From the IMG/VR virus record IMGVR_UViG_3300025697_000033, positions 1 through 52,090 of that record: a stretch of 52,090 bases of DNA, one strand, 5' to 3'. Source of the DNA: a virus. The position numbers and the translations under genes were made by a program. The notes under the pieces are model-generated. The model was not told the DNA's origin. It saw only the letters and a program-made list of their open reading frames with translations, and ran no database searches. Numbering within the stretch: position 1 is the first letter of the stretch; each line of letters begins with the position of its first letter. Below are positions 16,950 to 24,694 of the stretch, one piece after another.

Positions 16950-17501
16950 CTATCCAGCAAGAATTCTCAACGCAGCGTTGGGATCGCTGGTAGCGTTTGT
17001 TTGGTCCGTGCCTTCGCCCGCATGCGCTTGCGCGGACTTGGTGGCGAAGAACAGAGGATAATCTTCCTTGAATTTTGCGAGTTGAAGCCGCCCGCCCTTG
17101 ATGTAGCCCTTGGCTGACGCAACCAAGAAAGCAGCGTCCATACTCTGGATTCCTGATTCGTGCGCATCTTGTGCGAAATTGGCTTTCATTTCAGCCTCGT
17201 CAATTCGCGCCTGCGACTCTTCGGTCTGTTTCTTGGATTGCGCAGTGAGTGCCGCGATCTTTTCATCCGCGCTTTTCGCGGCGTTGGCTATGATCGCGTC
17301 GTGCTCTTTTTTGTAAGTCGCTTGCATTTGCGCAACGCGGCGGTCGGCCTCGCTTTCCACCTTCTGAGCTACTTGCTCAGCGGTGAACGTTTCAACTTTC
17401 TTGTCGGCTTTGTCAGTCTTTGGCGCGTCTTGTCCGTCTTTGGCCCCGGTGCTATCCGTTGCCGCGTCGTCCTTGTCGCCCTTATCCTGTGCGTCTGCCA
17501 T
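16950..17501 (-). CDS. Capsid scaffold protein
   Basis: This 183-residue protein is acidic and lysine-rich with a long helical, coiled-coil-like core (KVESEADRRVAQMQATYKKE, AEMKANFAQDAHESGI), typical of phage scaffolds placed just before the capsid gene. The C-terminal part (EDYPLFFATK... ending LRILAG) may contact the capsid. ATG at 17501 with GGACC upstream is chosen; a TTG frame start at 17582 lies inside a terminator hairpin. Confidence 0.8.
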   Translation of the reverse strand: MADAQDKGDKDDAATDSTGAKDGQDAPKTDKADKKVETFTAEQVAQKVESEADRRVAQMQATYKKEHDAIIANAAKSADEKIAALTAQSKKQTEESQARIDEAEMKANFAQDAHESGIQSMDAAFLVASAKGYIKGGRLQLAKFKEDYPLFFATKSAQAHAGEGTDQTNATSDPNAALRILAG

Positions 17502-17530
17502 GATCTTGGTCCTTTTCTTTTGGTGTCTTA

Positions 17531-17572
17531 AAACAAAAAACGCCACATCCCGGCAAATACCGGTCTGTGGCG
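17531..17572 (-). terminator. Terminator T2 upstream of scaffold
   Basis: On the minus strand CGCCACA and TGTGGCG (7 bp) enclose a GA/GA internal loop and a CCGG/CCGG stem with loop TATTTG, followed by TTTTTTG. It lies 30 bp before the scaffold start, so readthrough would set scaffold and capsid levels. Confidence 0.75.
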
Positions 17573-17580
17573 TGACTCTC

Positions 17581-17623
17581 AAAAAGAAAACGCCGACGGT
17601 TAGCTTTCGCTAAACATCGGCGT
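17581..17623 (-). terminator. Terminator T1 upstream of scaffold
   Basis: On the minus strand ACGCCGA and TCGGCGT (7 bp) flank an internal loop and a 5-bp stem with a GAAA tetraloop (TTAGC-GAAA-GCTAA), followed by TTTTCTTTTT. It stands in tandem with T2 and shares the flank GAGAG(C/T)CACGCC with it. Two more small stems lie between 17630 and 17680. Confidence 0.8.
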
Positions 17624-17684
17624 GGCTCTCGTGGTGGGGAGTATGAACCTCCTCACAAGCGGGTTTCCCCGTCTCAGGTGTGGC

Positions 17685-18131
17685 CTATTTCTTCAACTTT
17701 GAATTGTGGTGTGAAACCATCTTGTCGATGTATTTCAAAGCCGCGTCGAGCGTCCTGCGCAAATTGCCCAAATATTGTCTTGAGGGCAACGGCATGTCCG
17801 CTCCTGTTTCTGAGTCTAACACGGGTTCCGCCAGTTTGTCAAGAGGCATGTTGGCAAGTTTCTTTTCTTCCACTTTCTCACGAAACTGCGAAGTGTAGCT
17901 TTGAGGGGTTTCCTGCTCGCTGTCGTTCGCGGGCGAAGAGGCTTTCTCCGGCTCGGTTTGGATTGCGCCGCCCACGCCCGCAGAGACTTCGGTATTCGTG
18001 TTTGCTTCGTCCTCCATGCCGCCATCAACGGCGGCGCCCTCCATCGCTGCGGGGGTTGTAGCTTTCGACGGTTCCTTGGCCGCCGCTTTCTTTTTCGGTT
18101 TCTTAGGGGTTGTCTTGCGTGATCGTACCAT
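17685..18131 (-). CDS. Unrecognised lysine-rich head-region protein
   Basis: This 148-residue protein has a very basic N terminus (TTPKKPKKKAAAKEPSK), an acidic low-complexity middle and a helical C terminus (RRTLDAALKYIDKMVSHH). Its ATG overlaps the TAA of the upstream gene (TAATG). It lies between head morphogenesis and scaffold genes. The basic start suggests DNA or capsid-interior contact. No family recognised. Confidence 0.6.
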   Translation of the reverse strand: MVRSRKTTPKKPKKKAAAKEPSKATTPAAMEGAAVDGGMEDEANTNTEVSAGVGGAIQTEPEKASSPANDSEQETPQSYTSQFREKVEEKKLANMPLDKLAEPVLDSETGADMPLPSRQYLGNLRRTLDAALKYIDKMVSHHNSKLKK

Positions 18132-18688
18132 TATTCGCCTCCCTTGGGTTGGTTGTTTCGTTGTCTATTAGCAGTATGGTTATCCACGGCTTCTCGCCAG
18201 TTTCGCAGGGCTTGGATCTCAGTATCTCCACGCGCAAGCGGCGCGGTGAAATCATCCAATACGGCTGCGGCGTATTGATTGCCATAAGGAAGTTTCATAA
18301 CGTCTGGACAATAGCCTTGATACTCCTGAAGTAGCCCCCAAAGCTCCCCTTTGGGCTTCTCAGCGGCTTTGTTGCTAAATTGCTCAACAAGCTTGTCGGC
18401 TGCCTTGCCTTTCCTCCCTCTAAAAATTGATTTCAGCGCATCAACCATATCGCGTATTTTACTCATGCTTCGTCTCCCTTGGGTTGGTCTTCCAATTGCA
18501 ATCTCAAGCTCACTTAATATCTTGTCTTCCCCCGACTCCCATGAATAAACGCATCCTTCCCCAGATATAATATCAGAGGCGTCCCTAATTTCATCACACA
18601 AAGCCTCATCGTCTTTTGCAATGCATCTATGGCATGCACACCATTTCCCTATCAATACACCCTTGGATGTCTGGATAATATTCATCAT
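18131..18688 (-). CDS. Unrecognised protein with Cys pairs
   Basis: This 185-residue protein starts at an ATG overlapping the TGA of the head morphogenesis gene (ATGA) with AGGAGGA upstream. It contains WCACHRCIAKDDEALCDEI, a possible metal site, followed by helical regions (SKIRDMVDALKSIFRGRKGK). An internal ATG at about 18464 has its own GGGAG-like site and could give a shorter form. Located between two head genes; function unknown. Confidence 0.55.
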   Translation of the reverse strand: MMNIIQTSKGVLIGKWCACHRCIAKDDEALCDEIRDASDIISGEGCVYSWESGEDKILSELEIAIGRPTQGRRSMSKIRDMVDALKSIFRGRKGKAADKLVEQFSNKAAEKPKGELWGLLQEYQGYCPDVMKLPYGNQYAAAVLDDFTAPLARGDTEIQALRNWREAVDNHTANRQRNNQPKGGE

Positions 18689-19470
18689 GCTTCCTCCTTC
18701 GCTTCCGCCGTTTCGTCCGCCCATTCCTGGGTCAGTGGTTTCAGGAACGCCGCCTCCCGCGCATTCTTGATGTAGGTTACTGAGCATCGACATCCTACAT
18801 GTTGCGGGTTTTCCATCGCACCACTGACGAACGCTTCCTTTATTGGTATCGGCCCTTGCGCCTCATTGGCTTGGCATTCGTCCGACACGCGCCTGTCACC
18901 GGAGCTTTGCCATATCTTAAACTGGTCGCCATTTTTTTCCGCATCCAGCCGCTCGCCTTTGCTCAATGCAATAGCCGTCTCCGTTCGCGCAATAGTGGTG
19001 CGCCGATCTCGCAGCAGGCTTTGGAACTTCGCCTCTACGCTGGCCGTTATCCGCGCATCCGACAGGTCGCTGGCCTCCGCCTCCGCCACGAATTTCAGAA
19101 ACGTCTTCGCCCTCGGCGCGTCCAGCCCTTGCACTTGGTCTAGGCGCGTGGCTATCTGTCGCGGCCCTAAGCCCTCCAGGAGGCCATCTGATATCGTCTG
19201 TCCCATGCTGGCAAGGTTACTGGCGGCAACAGTGCGTAGAAGCGAGTCTGCCGCCGTCACAGCCAAGTCCTCGGCGGCCACCAACACGTCAGCGCCCACC
19301 ACGCCGGTTAGTTGGCTCTGGATCGCCGTGTAGTACTGCTCCACGATTGCGGCCCGTTGCGCGTCGTTCTGTGTGAAGAGGTAGGCGGATAGCGCGTCCA
19401 CGTCAGCCTGCTCAAACAGGTCAAGCGCGGCCACCATTTCAGCGAGTTCCGCTTGGGTCAGTTCAGCCAT
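18685..19470 (-). CDS. Head morphogenesis / minor capsid protein (SPP1 gp7, Mu F type)
   Basis: This 261-residue protein carries the Mu F/SPP1 gp7 C-terminal motif: TTIARTETAIALSKGERL, then QSSGDRRVSDECQANEAQG and PQHVGCRCSVTY, the typical 'd.rvr..H......G' and 'P..C.C....' positions, although H is replaced by an E/C-rich segment here. It directly follows the portal gene, as in many siphoviruses. The family aids portal incorporation and DNA ejection. Confidence 0.85.
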   Translation of the reverse strand: MAELTQAELAEMVAALDLFEQADVDALSAYLFTQNDAQRAAIVEQYYTAIQSQLTGVVGADVLVAAEDLAVTAADSLLRTVAASNLASMGQTISDGLLEGLGPRQIATRLDQVQGLDAPRAKTFLKFVAEAEASDLSDARITASVEAKFQSLLRDRRTTIARTETAIALSKGERLDAEKNGDQFKIWQSSGDRRVSDECQANEAQGPIPIKEAFVSGAMENPQHVGCRCSVTYIKNAREAAFLKPLTQEWADETAEAKEEA

Positions 19471-20900
19471 TAGTTGTCATTCCTACGCGCCACAGTGCGG
19501 GCCAGTATCCCTGTCCGCGCAATCTCTCCCGCAATATCTGGCGTTTGAACCACACCCTCAAACGCAGGTTGCACGTCACTGGCCGATGGGGGAACGCCAG
19601 CGCGGGCTTGTGGAGCCGGGGTGCCCACGACATTCGCCGCCATGTCTTTCTCAAGCTCTTCAAGTTCCGCCTCTGTGACCCCTTCCTTGCGAAGCAAAGT
19701 CTTGAGCGGATACCCTGCCTGGGTATTAAGCACCAGCGTCCGCGCCTTGGTCTCGGGCTGCATCGTGTGCGGATCTTTCCACACCACGTCGATCAAGTCC
19801 TTGTCTGCCGCCGTCTCTTTGATTTTGAGCGCGAACGCCATCGCATCCACCCATGCGCGTTCAAGGTCTACTTCGTAGTTTTCCACCTTGGCCACGAGCG
19901 GCCCATCCTTCACACGCAATGCTTCCCCACTTAATGCACTGCCTGCGCTGCCTGCGCTGCCCTTGAACACATAAAGGGGTGTGCCTGATTGAGAGCTCAG
20001 AGATTCCTCCATGCTTTCAATGGGTTTCAGGTAGGCGTTTGGATCTCCTGAATCAAACGTGCCGAACGCGGACGCTTGATCGCCTTGAGCGCTTGGCGGA
20101 ATCTTTACCATTGTACCTGGGCTGACTTTTGTCTTTCCGTCCGCAAAGTTTCCAATCGCCCACCGCTGCGGCCATCCTGTGTACTCTGCCGACACCATCA
20201 TATCGTTGAGGAGTTTGTTGATCGCGTCTTGCAACGAAATCACACCCCGCGTCAAATCGCCCACAGGTTCCCGGTCAGTTAGCCGGAATTGAAACAGCGG
20301 GATTGTCTCGAACTTGTTGTCATCGGTTTCGCCGAGCTCGAATCCGCCGCCGTCGGAGTTCGGCGCTTTGGATGCGGAGTAATGCTCAATGCGGTCCGTG
20401 TAGTAGAGGTTCAGGCGCCACACCTCGCCCGCAGGACCATGTTCAATCCAACGTTTGCAACCTAAGCGCGGCGTGTATGGATCGGCGCCCTCATAAAAAA
20501 CGTGTGCCTGGGAAGCGGCTTGGCAAAACGCTTTCACGTCGCCCTCTTCATCCGGCCACACCATGAGATAGCCTTCGCCTGTCACCAAGACAGATTGATG
20601 GATCTTTGTCATAGAGCGACTAAACACGTCTTTCCAGATTGTCCCGATTTCGTCCCGGATTGTGTCATCCTTGGGGTACTTCCACGCATCCACGGCGATC
20701 CGGTTCTGCGTGGTGTCAACCACCACAATGCACTCGTTGCGGACGAACACAGCGCCTTTTTTAACCACTTCGCTGAACTTGTCGTTTGTCCAAGCTAGGG
20801 GCTGGTCGCCGTCGTAATAGTTCCACAGCATGGAGTTTTTGCTGCTTTTCGCGTTCATTGTGTCCACGCAAAGCGCAACGTCTGAATTTTGATGGGCCAT
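19470..20900 (-). CDS. Portal protein (SPP1 gp6 type)
   Basis: This 476-residue protein matches SPP1-type portals in length and order. Visible features are LWNYYDGDQPLAWTNDKF near the N terminus, NRIAVDAWKYPKD, then the wing region and the stretch SLQDAINKLLNDMMVSAEYT, a conserved portal helix. The segment SSQSGTPLYVFKGSAGSAGS, SGEALRVKDGPLVAKVENYE fits the stem/crown transition. The last base of its stop is shared with the ATG of the morphogenesis gene. Confidence 0.92.
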   Translation of the reverse strand: MAHQNSDVALCVDTMNAKSSKNSMLWNYYDGDQPLAWTNDKFSEVVKKGAVFVRNECIVVVDTTQNRIAVDAWKYPKDDTIRDEIGTIWKDVFSRSMTKIHQSVLVTGEGYLMVWPDEEGDVKAFCQAASQAHVFYEGADPYTPRLGCKRWIEHGPAGEVWRLNLYYTDRIEHYSASKAPNSDGGGFELGETDDNKFETIPLFQFRLTDREPVGDLTRGVISLQDAINKLLNDMMVSAEYTGWPQRWAIGNFADGKTKVSPGTMVKIPPSAQGDQASAFGTFDSGDPNAYLKPIESMEESLSSQSGTPLYVFKGSAGSAGSALSGEALRVKDGPLVAKVENYEVDLERAWVDAMAFALKIKETAADKDLIDVVWKDPHTMQPETKARTLVLNTQAGYPLKTLLRKEGVTEAELEELEKDMAANVVGTPAPQARAGVPPSASDVQPAFEGVVQTPDIAGEIARTGILARTVARRNDN

Positions 20901-20912
20901 TGGTCTATCCTT

Positions 20913-21200
20913 TTATTCGGCAGAATTCTTTTTTCTTCCGAGAATCTTATAACGCTTATTCTGCCAGTCAATTGCTAACTGATATTCCCCTGGAGGCAAA
21001 CTCGGCCTTTCGTCAAGTGCCATCCATTCTGTCTGGTGCTCGATGTTTCGGTGCGCCACTCGTTGCGGCACTCGTTGCGGCGCCTCCGGTTCTGTGGGGG
21101 CAATGTCTTGAGGCACAGGCTCAACCGCTTTCGCAACCGGCACCACCGCGCCAAGCCCTAACGCGGCCATGCAGCTTTGGATGAATGTTCTGCGTTTCAT
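20913..21200 (-). CDS. Small protein with Tat-like signal peptide
   Basis: This 95-residue protein begins MKRRTFIQSCMAALGLGAVV followed by PVAKAVEP, a twin-arginine motif (RRTFI), a hydrophobic stretch and an AKA cleavage site. The remainder is Pro/Glu-rich with a short C-terminal beta segment (PGEYQLAIDWQNKRYKILG). AGGAGA stands before the start. It sits between the large terminase and portal genes, where exported proteins are not expected. Possible superinfection exclusion or envelope role; unproven. Confidence 0.65.
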   Translation of the reverse strand: MKRRTFIQSCMAALGLGAVVPVAKAVEPVPQDIAPTEPEAPQRVPQRVAHRNIEHQTEWMALDERPSLPPGEYQLAIDWQNKRYKILGRKKNSAE

Positions 21201-21203
21201 GAT

Positions 21204-21272
21204 TCATCGATCTCCTTTTGGTGCCATTGCGTCAATTTTGTTTTCGATTGTTTCTGCGTCTTGTCCGCTCAT
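21204..21272 (-). CDS. Candidate 22-residue microprotein
   Basis: A short ORF (MSGQDAETIENKIDAMAPKG...) begins inside the end of the terminase gene with GAGGA seven bases upstream and stops just before the Tat-like gene, whose RBS overlaps its last codons. It could be a coupling peptide. Weak evidence. Confidence 0.35.
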   Translation of the reverse strand: MSGQDAETIENKIDAMAPKGDR

Positions 21273-21283
21273 ATCATTCCTCC

Positions 21284-22534
21284 TCAATCGCAAACCATCG
21301 GCTGTGGAGACCGTTGGTGCAATTCCAATATTGCGTACACAAACCAGTCGAGCCTGTTCGGGCTTGCGCCGTAGCCCTCGTAGTTGCAAAGCTCATCTTC
21401 AAGTTCGGGAAACACGCCGACATGATGTATCCGGTGCTGCTCTGACAGCGTGGCCACCGGCTCAGCGCGAACAAGTTTGCCTCGGCTGGCGTGAATACCT
21501 CTACATGGTACGGTAGCATCTGCCGTTTTAATTGTCAATCTCACCATTTCGCCGCCCTGGTTTGTTTCGTAGACCATCGCGTCCGCTTTGTGCTTGTGGT
21601 ATAGCGCACACGCCGCCCGCGCCCAGGTCAACGGGGAGCCTTGAAGCGAGTCGTCATCCAGCACATAGTAGTCGCCATCCACGCCTTTGCCTGCCGCGCC
21701 TATGCCCGCCTCGTCGCCCTCCGTGGTGCAGGACGGGTCTATCGCAACCACGATGCGCACAAGCTCGGGCAACTTGTCTTTGGTGATGCGGTCCCGGTCA
21801 ATCTGACTCCGCTTCCAGAGCGCGGTGTCTGAATCCTCCAGATACTTGCCCTCCAGAAACCGCATGCGCTTGCGCCGTGGCAGGCTGCCGAGCCGGTTCT
21901 CGATGTAGCCCTCGGGCAGGTTCTCCGCGTTGTGGATTGGGTTCATCAGCATGCAATCATACATAGCCCGGTCAAGCGGCGTGTTCGTCTCGGGGTCGAT
22001 GTGTTTGATAAACATCGCATAGGACCAGTGTTTTTTCGTGCTCGGGTTGCAGTCGAAGAAGGCGCGGAGTTTCAGCCCGCAGTTTTGTGCAAGCCGGGTC
22101 AGGGCGGTAGTCATGGAATCGTAGGAGATCTCGGTGCATTCATTAAAATGCATCGAGACGTATTCCTTGCCGAGGATCTTGTCGGCGCGATCCTTGTCGT
22201 CCAGGCCGCCGATCCAAAGCTCGGAGCCATTGGCGAAAGATACGAACCAATCTGACTTATTGATCGTGTAGGGAACCCTCGGGAATGCAAGCGCCATCAT
22301 TTTGGGAAGCGTGTCGAAGGCAACTGCTTGCTTGGCCGCGCTGAACGTCTTGCGCAGAACGACATGCCGGGAACCCGGCGCCTTGAGCGCCCTATACACC
22401 ATGAGCCACAGGATGATGAACGTCTTGCCGCTGCGAGAGCCGCCGTAAAGCAGGATGTTCTCAGCTTGCGCCTTGGCCACGTCCACCGCGTCCTGCTGGC
22501 GAGTTGTGCGCTTATAGGGCATTTGTAGACTCAA
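21284..22534 (-). CDS. terL: Terminase large subunit
   Basis: This 416-residue ATPase-nuclease pumps and cuts DNA. Walker A GGSRSGKT lies at residues 31-38. A Walker B/DE-like region (YVSMHFNECTEIS) lies near 125-137, and the coupling segment RAFFDCNPSTKKHW follows. The nuclease domain begins at VVAIDPSCTTEGDEAG (about 257) with a further acidic position in DAMVYETNQGG and the C-terminal RLDWFVYAILEL. A TTG at 22534 is favoured, since GGAG stands six bases upstream; the ATG at 22522 lacks a site. Confidence 0.95.
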   Translation of the reverse strand: MSLQMPYKRTTRQQDAVDVAKAQAENILLYGGSRSGKTFIILWLMVYRALKAPGSRHVVLRKTFSAAKQAVAFDTLPKMMALAFPRVPYTINKSDWFVSFANGSELWIGGLDDKDRADKILGKEYVSMHFNECTEISYDSMTTALTRLAQNCGLKLRAFFDCNPSTKKHWSYAMFIKHIDPETNTPLDRAMYDCMLMNPIHNAENLPEGYIENRLGSLPRRKRMRFLEGKYLEDSDTALWKRSQIDRDRITKDKLPELVRIVVAIDPSCTTEGDEAGIGAAGKGVDGDYYVLDDDSLQGSPLTWARAACALYHKHKADAMVYETNQGGEMVRLTIKTADATVPCRGIHASRGKLVRAEPVATLSEQHRIHHVGVFPELEDELCNYEGYGASPNRLDWFVYAILELHQRSPQPMVCD

Positions 22535-22943
22535 TGGTTTCTCCGCGCAGCATGGCGCTGAAGATTCGGGTGGCTTCGGTTTGCGCCCCGTCTATATCTT
22601 GCCCAACATTCCTTCTGTTAAATATCTCAATTTCAAAAACGCTTACACTAAAACCCCACCCGCCGCCATCTAGTGGCATTAGTTCTGTTTTAAATTCTCC
22701 CCAGCTTGCTTCCCTCGATATTTCGCCGCCATAGGGATCTTTATGCTCATCCCACTCCAGCTCAACATCCTTCGGTTCGGCAAGATCAAGAAGCACCGAC
22801 AAAACAGGCTCTAAATCAATGCCATGCTCCGCTTTTATGTCGCGCAAGAATGCAAGGCCCGCCTCACCTTGCCATTGGTTGCGGAGGTATTTTACTATCC
22901 ATTCTGGCGTCCGCTCTTCCGCTCTTTCCTCATCTGTTTTCAT
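22512..22943 (-). CDS. Unrecognised acidic protein before terL
   Basis: This 143-residue acidic protein overlaps the start of the terminase gene by 23 bp. It shows a helical N terminus (AEERTPEWIVKYLRNQWQGE), PVLSVLLDLAEP and a beta half (FKTELMPLDGGGWGFSVSVF). No motif recognised. Close coupling suggests co-expression with packaging genes. Confidence 0.6.
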   Translation of the reverse strand: MKTDEERAEERTPEWIVKYLRNQWQGEAGLAFLRDIKAEHGIDLEPVLSVLLDLAEPKDVELEWDEHKDPYGGEISREASWGEFKTELMPLDGGGWGFSVSVFEIEIFNRRNVGQDIDGAQTEATRIFSAMLRGETIESTNAL

Positions 22944-22960
22944 TGCATTTAGCCCTTCGT

Positions 22961-23944
22961 TTATAGATTATCGTCATCATTCAAGCATGCCTGCTCTTGT
23001 GCCTCAGCTTCGGCCACTTCGGCTTCCCATTCTGCGTCTTTGGCTTGGGTTTTTAGCCGCCTATAATCCTCCATCGGAATGATGGCATATCCATCAAGCT
23101 GAGGATGAATATAGTCCCCGTCTAATTCAAAGATAGTTTCGCGGTCCCGCCCCACAATTAGGCAGTTCCTGACATACGCCTTTTCGCTCTGCATTGATTG
23201 ACCCTCATTGTTTGGCATTGATCGATCTCCCTGTTGGTGCTGGTTGGTTAATGTGTGCTTGTCTTGCTCCGCTTTCGGCGTCGTCCACACGGCAGGAGAT
23301 TCTGGATCTCCTGCTAGATCTTTGATGTAGGCGACATATTCTGAGTCTGTTTCCCCTTGGCGGTACACCTTACACCCTGCAGCAATCGCCTCTATAGCCG
23401 CCGGGTTCAACGCTTCGCCACCAACTCTTTTTTGCACAGGGTTTTTGCTGTTTGCCTTGTCAGTCCCTTGCGTTGCGCCTTCCATTGCCCGAATCGCGGC
23501 GTTTCGCATATTCCCGAGGATCCATTCTCCACGCACACTATTGCACTTGGCCTTAATGATGTTGTCCACCCCAATCATTTGCCCAGGCCTGTCTGTTTCC
23601 TCCAGGATGTCATAAACGTAGCTGACAAGCATGATGGCTTCGGGTATGTCCGTCGGGCTCTCTTTCACAACCCTTGCAATGTCCGCGCCTTTGCTGTTTG
23701 CTTTATCAGTCTCCTCCACTACCCCTTCCCTCTTGATCGGCGGGTTCTGCTCAAACCAAAGCAGTTTGGCCTTACACAGCAACTGCCTGTATATGTGAAT
23801 TCTGTCGGTGCCCTCTTGCGTCCATCGATCCCTTAACCCTCCGAGCTCTCCGTCGATCCATCCCCGGATTTCTTCGATGTGTTCTGCCAGCGTCTGTTGA
23901 TCTTGGCTCGGCTTTGCTTGTTCCGCCTCTTTCCATTCAAGCAT
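22961..23944 (-). CDS. Unrecognised composite protein, internal modules repeated
   Basis: This 327-residue protein appears built of modules. The segments KAKLLWFEQNPPIK and GEALNPAAIEAIAAG resemble MLWFAQNPGK and KAINPAAIDEIGRR of the protein at 30813-31130. TDKANSK occurs twice. An internal in-frame ATG near 23219 with GGGAG upstream could make a separate C-terminal product starting MPNNEGQSMQSEK. It lies between the terminase genes. Function unknown; it may be a fusion of early-gene fragments. Confidence 0.55.
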   Translation of the reverse strand: MLEWKEAEQAKPSQDQQTLAEHIEEIRGWIDGELGGLRDRWTQEGTDRIHIYRQLLCKAKLLWFEQNPPIKREGVVEETDKANSKGADIARVVKESPTDIPEAIMLVSYVYDILEETDRPGQMIGVDNIIKAKCNSVRGEWILGNMRNAAIRAMEGATQGTDKANSKNPVQKRVGGEALNPAAIEAIAAGCKVYRQGETDSEYVAYIKDLAGDPESPAVWTTPKAEQDKHTLTNQHQQGDRSMPNNEGQSMQSEKAYVRNCLIVGRDRETIFELDGDYIHPQLDGYAIIPMEDYRRLKTQAKDAEWEAEVAEAEAQEQACLNDDDNL

Positions 23945-24095
23945 TTGGTTTCTCCCGCGATATACGCCGGTCGTAGTCTTCCTTGAGCTCTACAGTGAAT
24001 GTTCCTTCCTTGGCGTCGGCGCAGACATGGTGCTCTCCCACTCTTAGGGCAATCGCTTCCCCGGCCTTGTGCTGCTTCAAATAGATAGTGCTCAT
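23937..24095 (-). CDS. Small protein (52 aa)
   Basis: A 52-residue ORF starts at 24095 with a perfect AGGAGG before ATG and ends with TGA overlapping the start of the next gene. The sequence starts MSTIYLKQHKAGEAIALRV and ends ISREKPNA, suggesting a small beta domain. It fills the gap between the small terminase gene and the 22961 gene with no other explanation. Confidence 0.7.
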   Translation of the reverse strand: MSTIYLKQHKAGEAIALRVGEHHVCADAKEGTFTVELKEDYDRRISREKPNA

Positions 24096-24104
24096 GCTTC
24101 CTCC

Positions 24105-24500
24105 TTAGATGTCATCGTGATCCGGGTCTTTCCACACGACGGTTTGCGTGGCGTCAATCTTCGCGGGCGCGTCGAGGCCCATCACCTTGGAGCGGCGCTC
24201 CATGATGCGCACCACGGTATTAGCCGCTTGAGAGTCCCCGCCCTTAGCCCTTGCCCATTGGCCCAGCAACAGCCCATCCAGGCGCTCCAACTCCATCTCT
24301 CGCACGTCTTCAATGGTTTGCTCCATGTCTTTGCGCATCTTGCCGAGGTTCTTGGTGATGCACTCATATGCGTATTGCGGGCTGAATCCAAGCGCCGCGC
24401 CTATCTGCTTGTAGGTCGCGCCCGCCTTGCGCATCTCGAAAGCCTTGTGCGCTTTCTCTGCCGCCTTCACGTTGCGCGGCTGCGTCTTTGACTTAGCCAT
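24105..24500 (-). CDS. Putative terminase small subunit
   Basis: This 131-residue protein has an N-terminal helix-turn-helix (FEMRKAGATYKQIGAALGFS) followed by a long helical region (EMELERLDGLLLGQWARAKG) and ANTVVRIMERRSKVMGLDAP, a pattern frequent in small terminase or packaging DNA-binding subunits. It would bind the pac/cos site and recruit the large subunit, which is two genes downstream. ATG at 24500 is chosen, with AGGAG before a run of C. Confidence 0.75.
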   Translation of the reverse strand: MAKSKTQPRNVKAAEKAHKAFEMRKAGATYKQIGAALGFSPQYAYECITKNLGKMRKDMEQTIEDVREMELERLDGLLLGQWARAKGGDSQAANTVVRIMERRSKVMGLDAPAKIDATQTVVWKDPDHDDI

Positions 24501-24672
24501 GGGGGGGCTCCTTTCGCCAGCTTGTCCGTTGCGCATACCTTATTCCCTTTGTCCGCAAAAGCTGTTCCACTCTTTTTCTTGCTGCATCATTCCCTTCCCT
24601 CATTCTCGAGGTAAAACACCTTATCAGCATCCATGGAATTCCGAATAGCGCTGCTATGACTAAAATATCCAT
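24493..24672 (-). CDS. Small membrane protein (59 aa)
   Basis: A 59-residue ORF starts at 24672 with GGGAGA upstream and ends overlapping the small terminase start. Its N terminus (MDILVIAALFGIPWMLIRCF) is a single membrane segment; the rest is a basic helix (RMREGNDAARKRVEQLLRTK). It fills the gap to the methyltransferase gene. Function unknown. Confidence 0.65.
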   Translation of the reverse strand: MDILVIAALFGIPWMLIRCFTSRMREGNDAARKRVEQLLRTKGIRYAQRTSWRKEPPHG

Positions 24673-24694
24673 TCAGTGTCTCCCTGTCTTTGAC

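Noticed and set aside
17531-17690. Hammerhead ribozyme or known riboswitch
   Set aside because: The GAAA loop and stems fit terminators; the conserved CUGAUGA core of a hammerhead is absent and no riboswitch core is recognisable.
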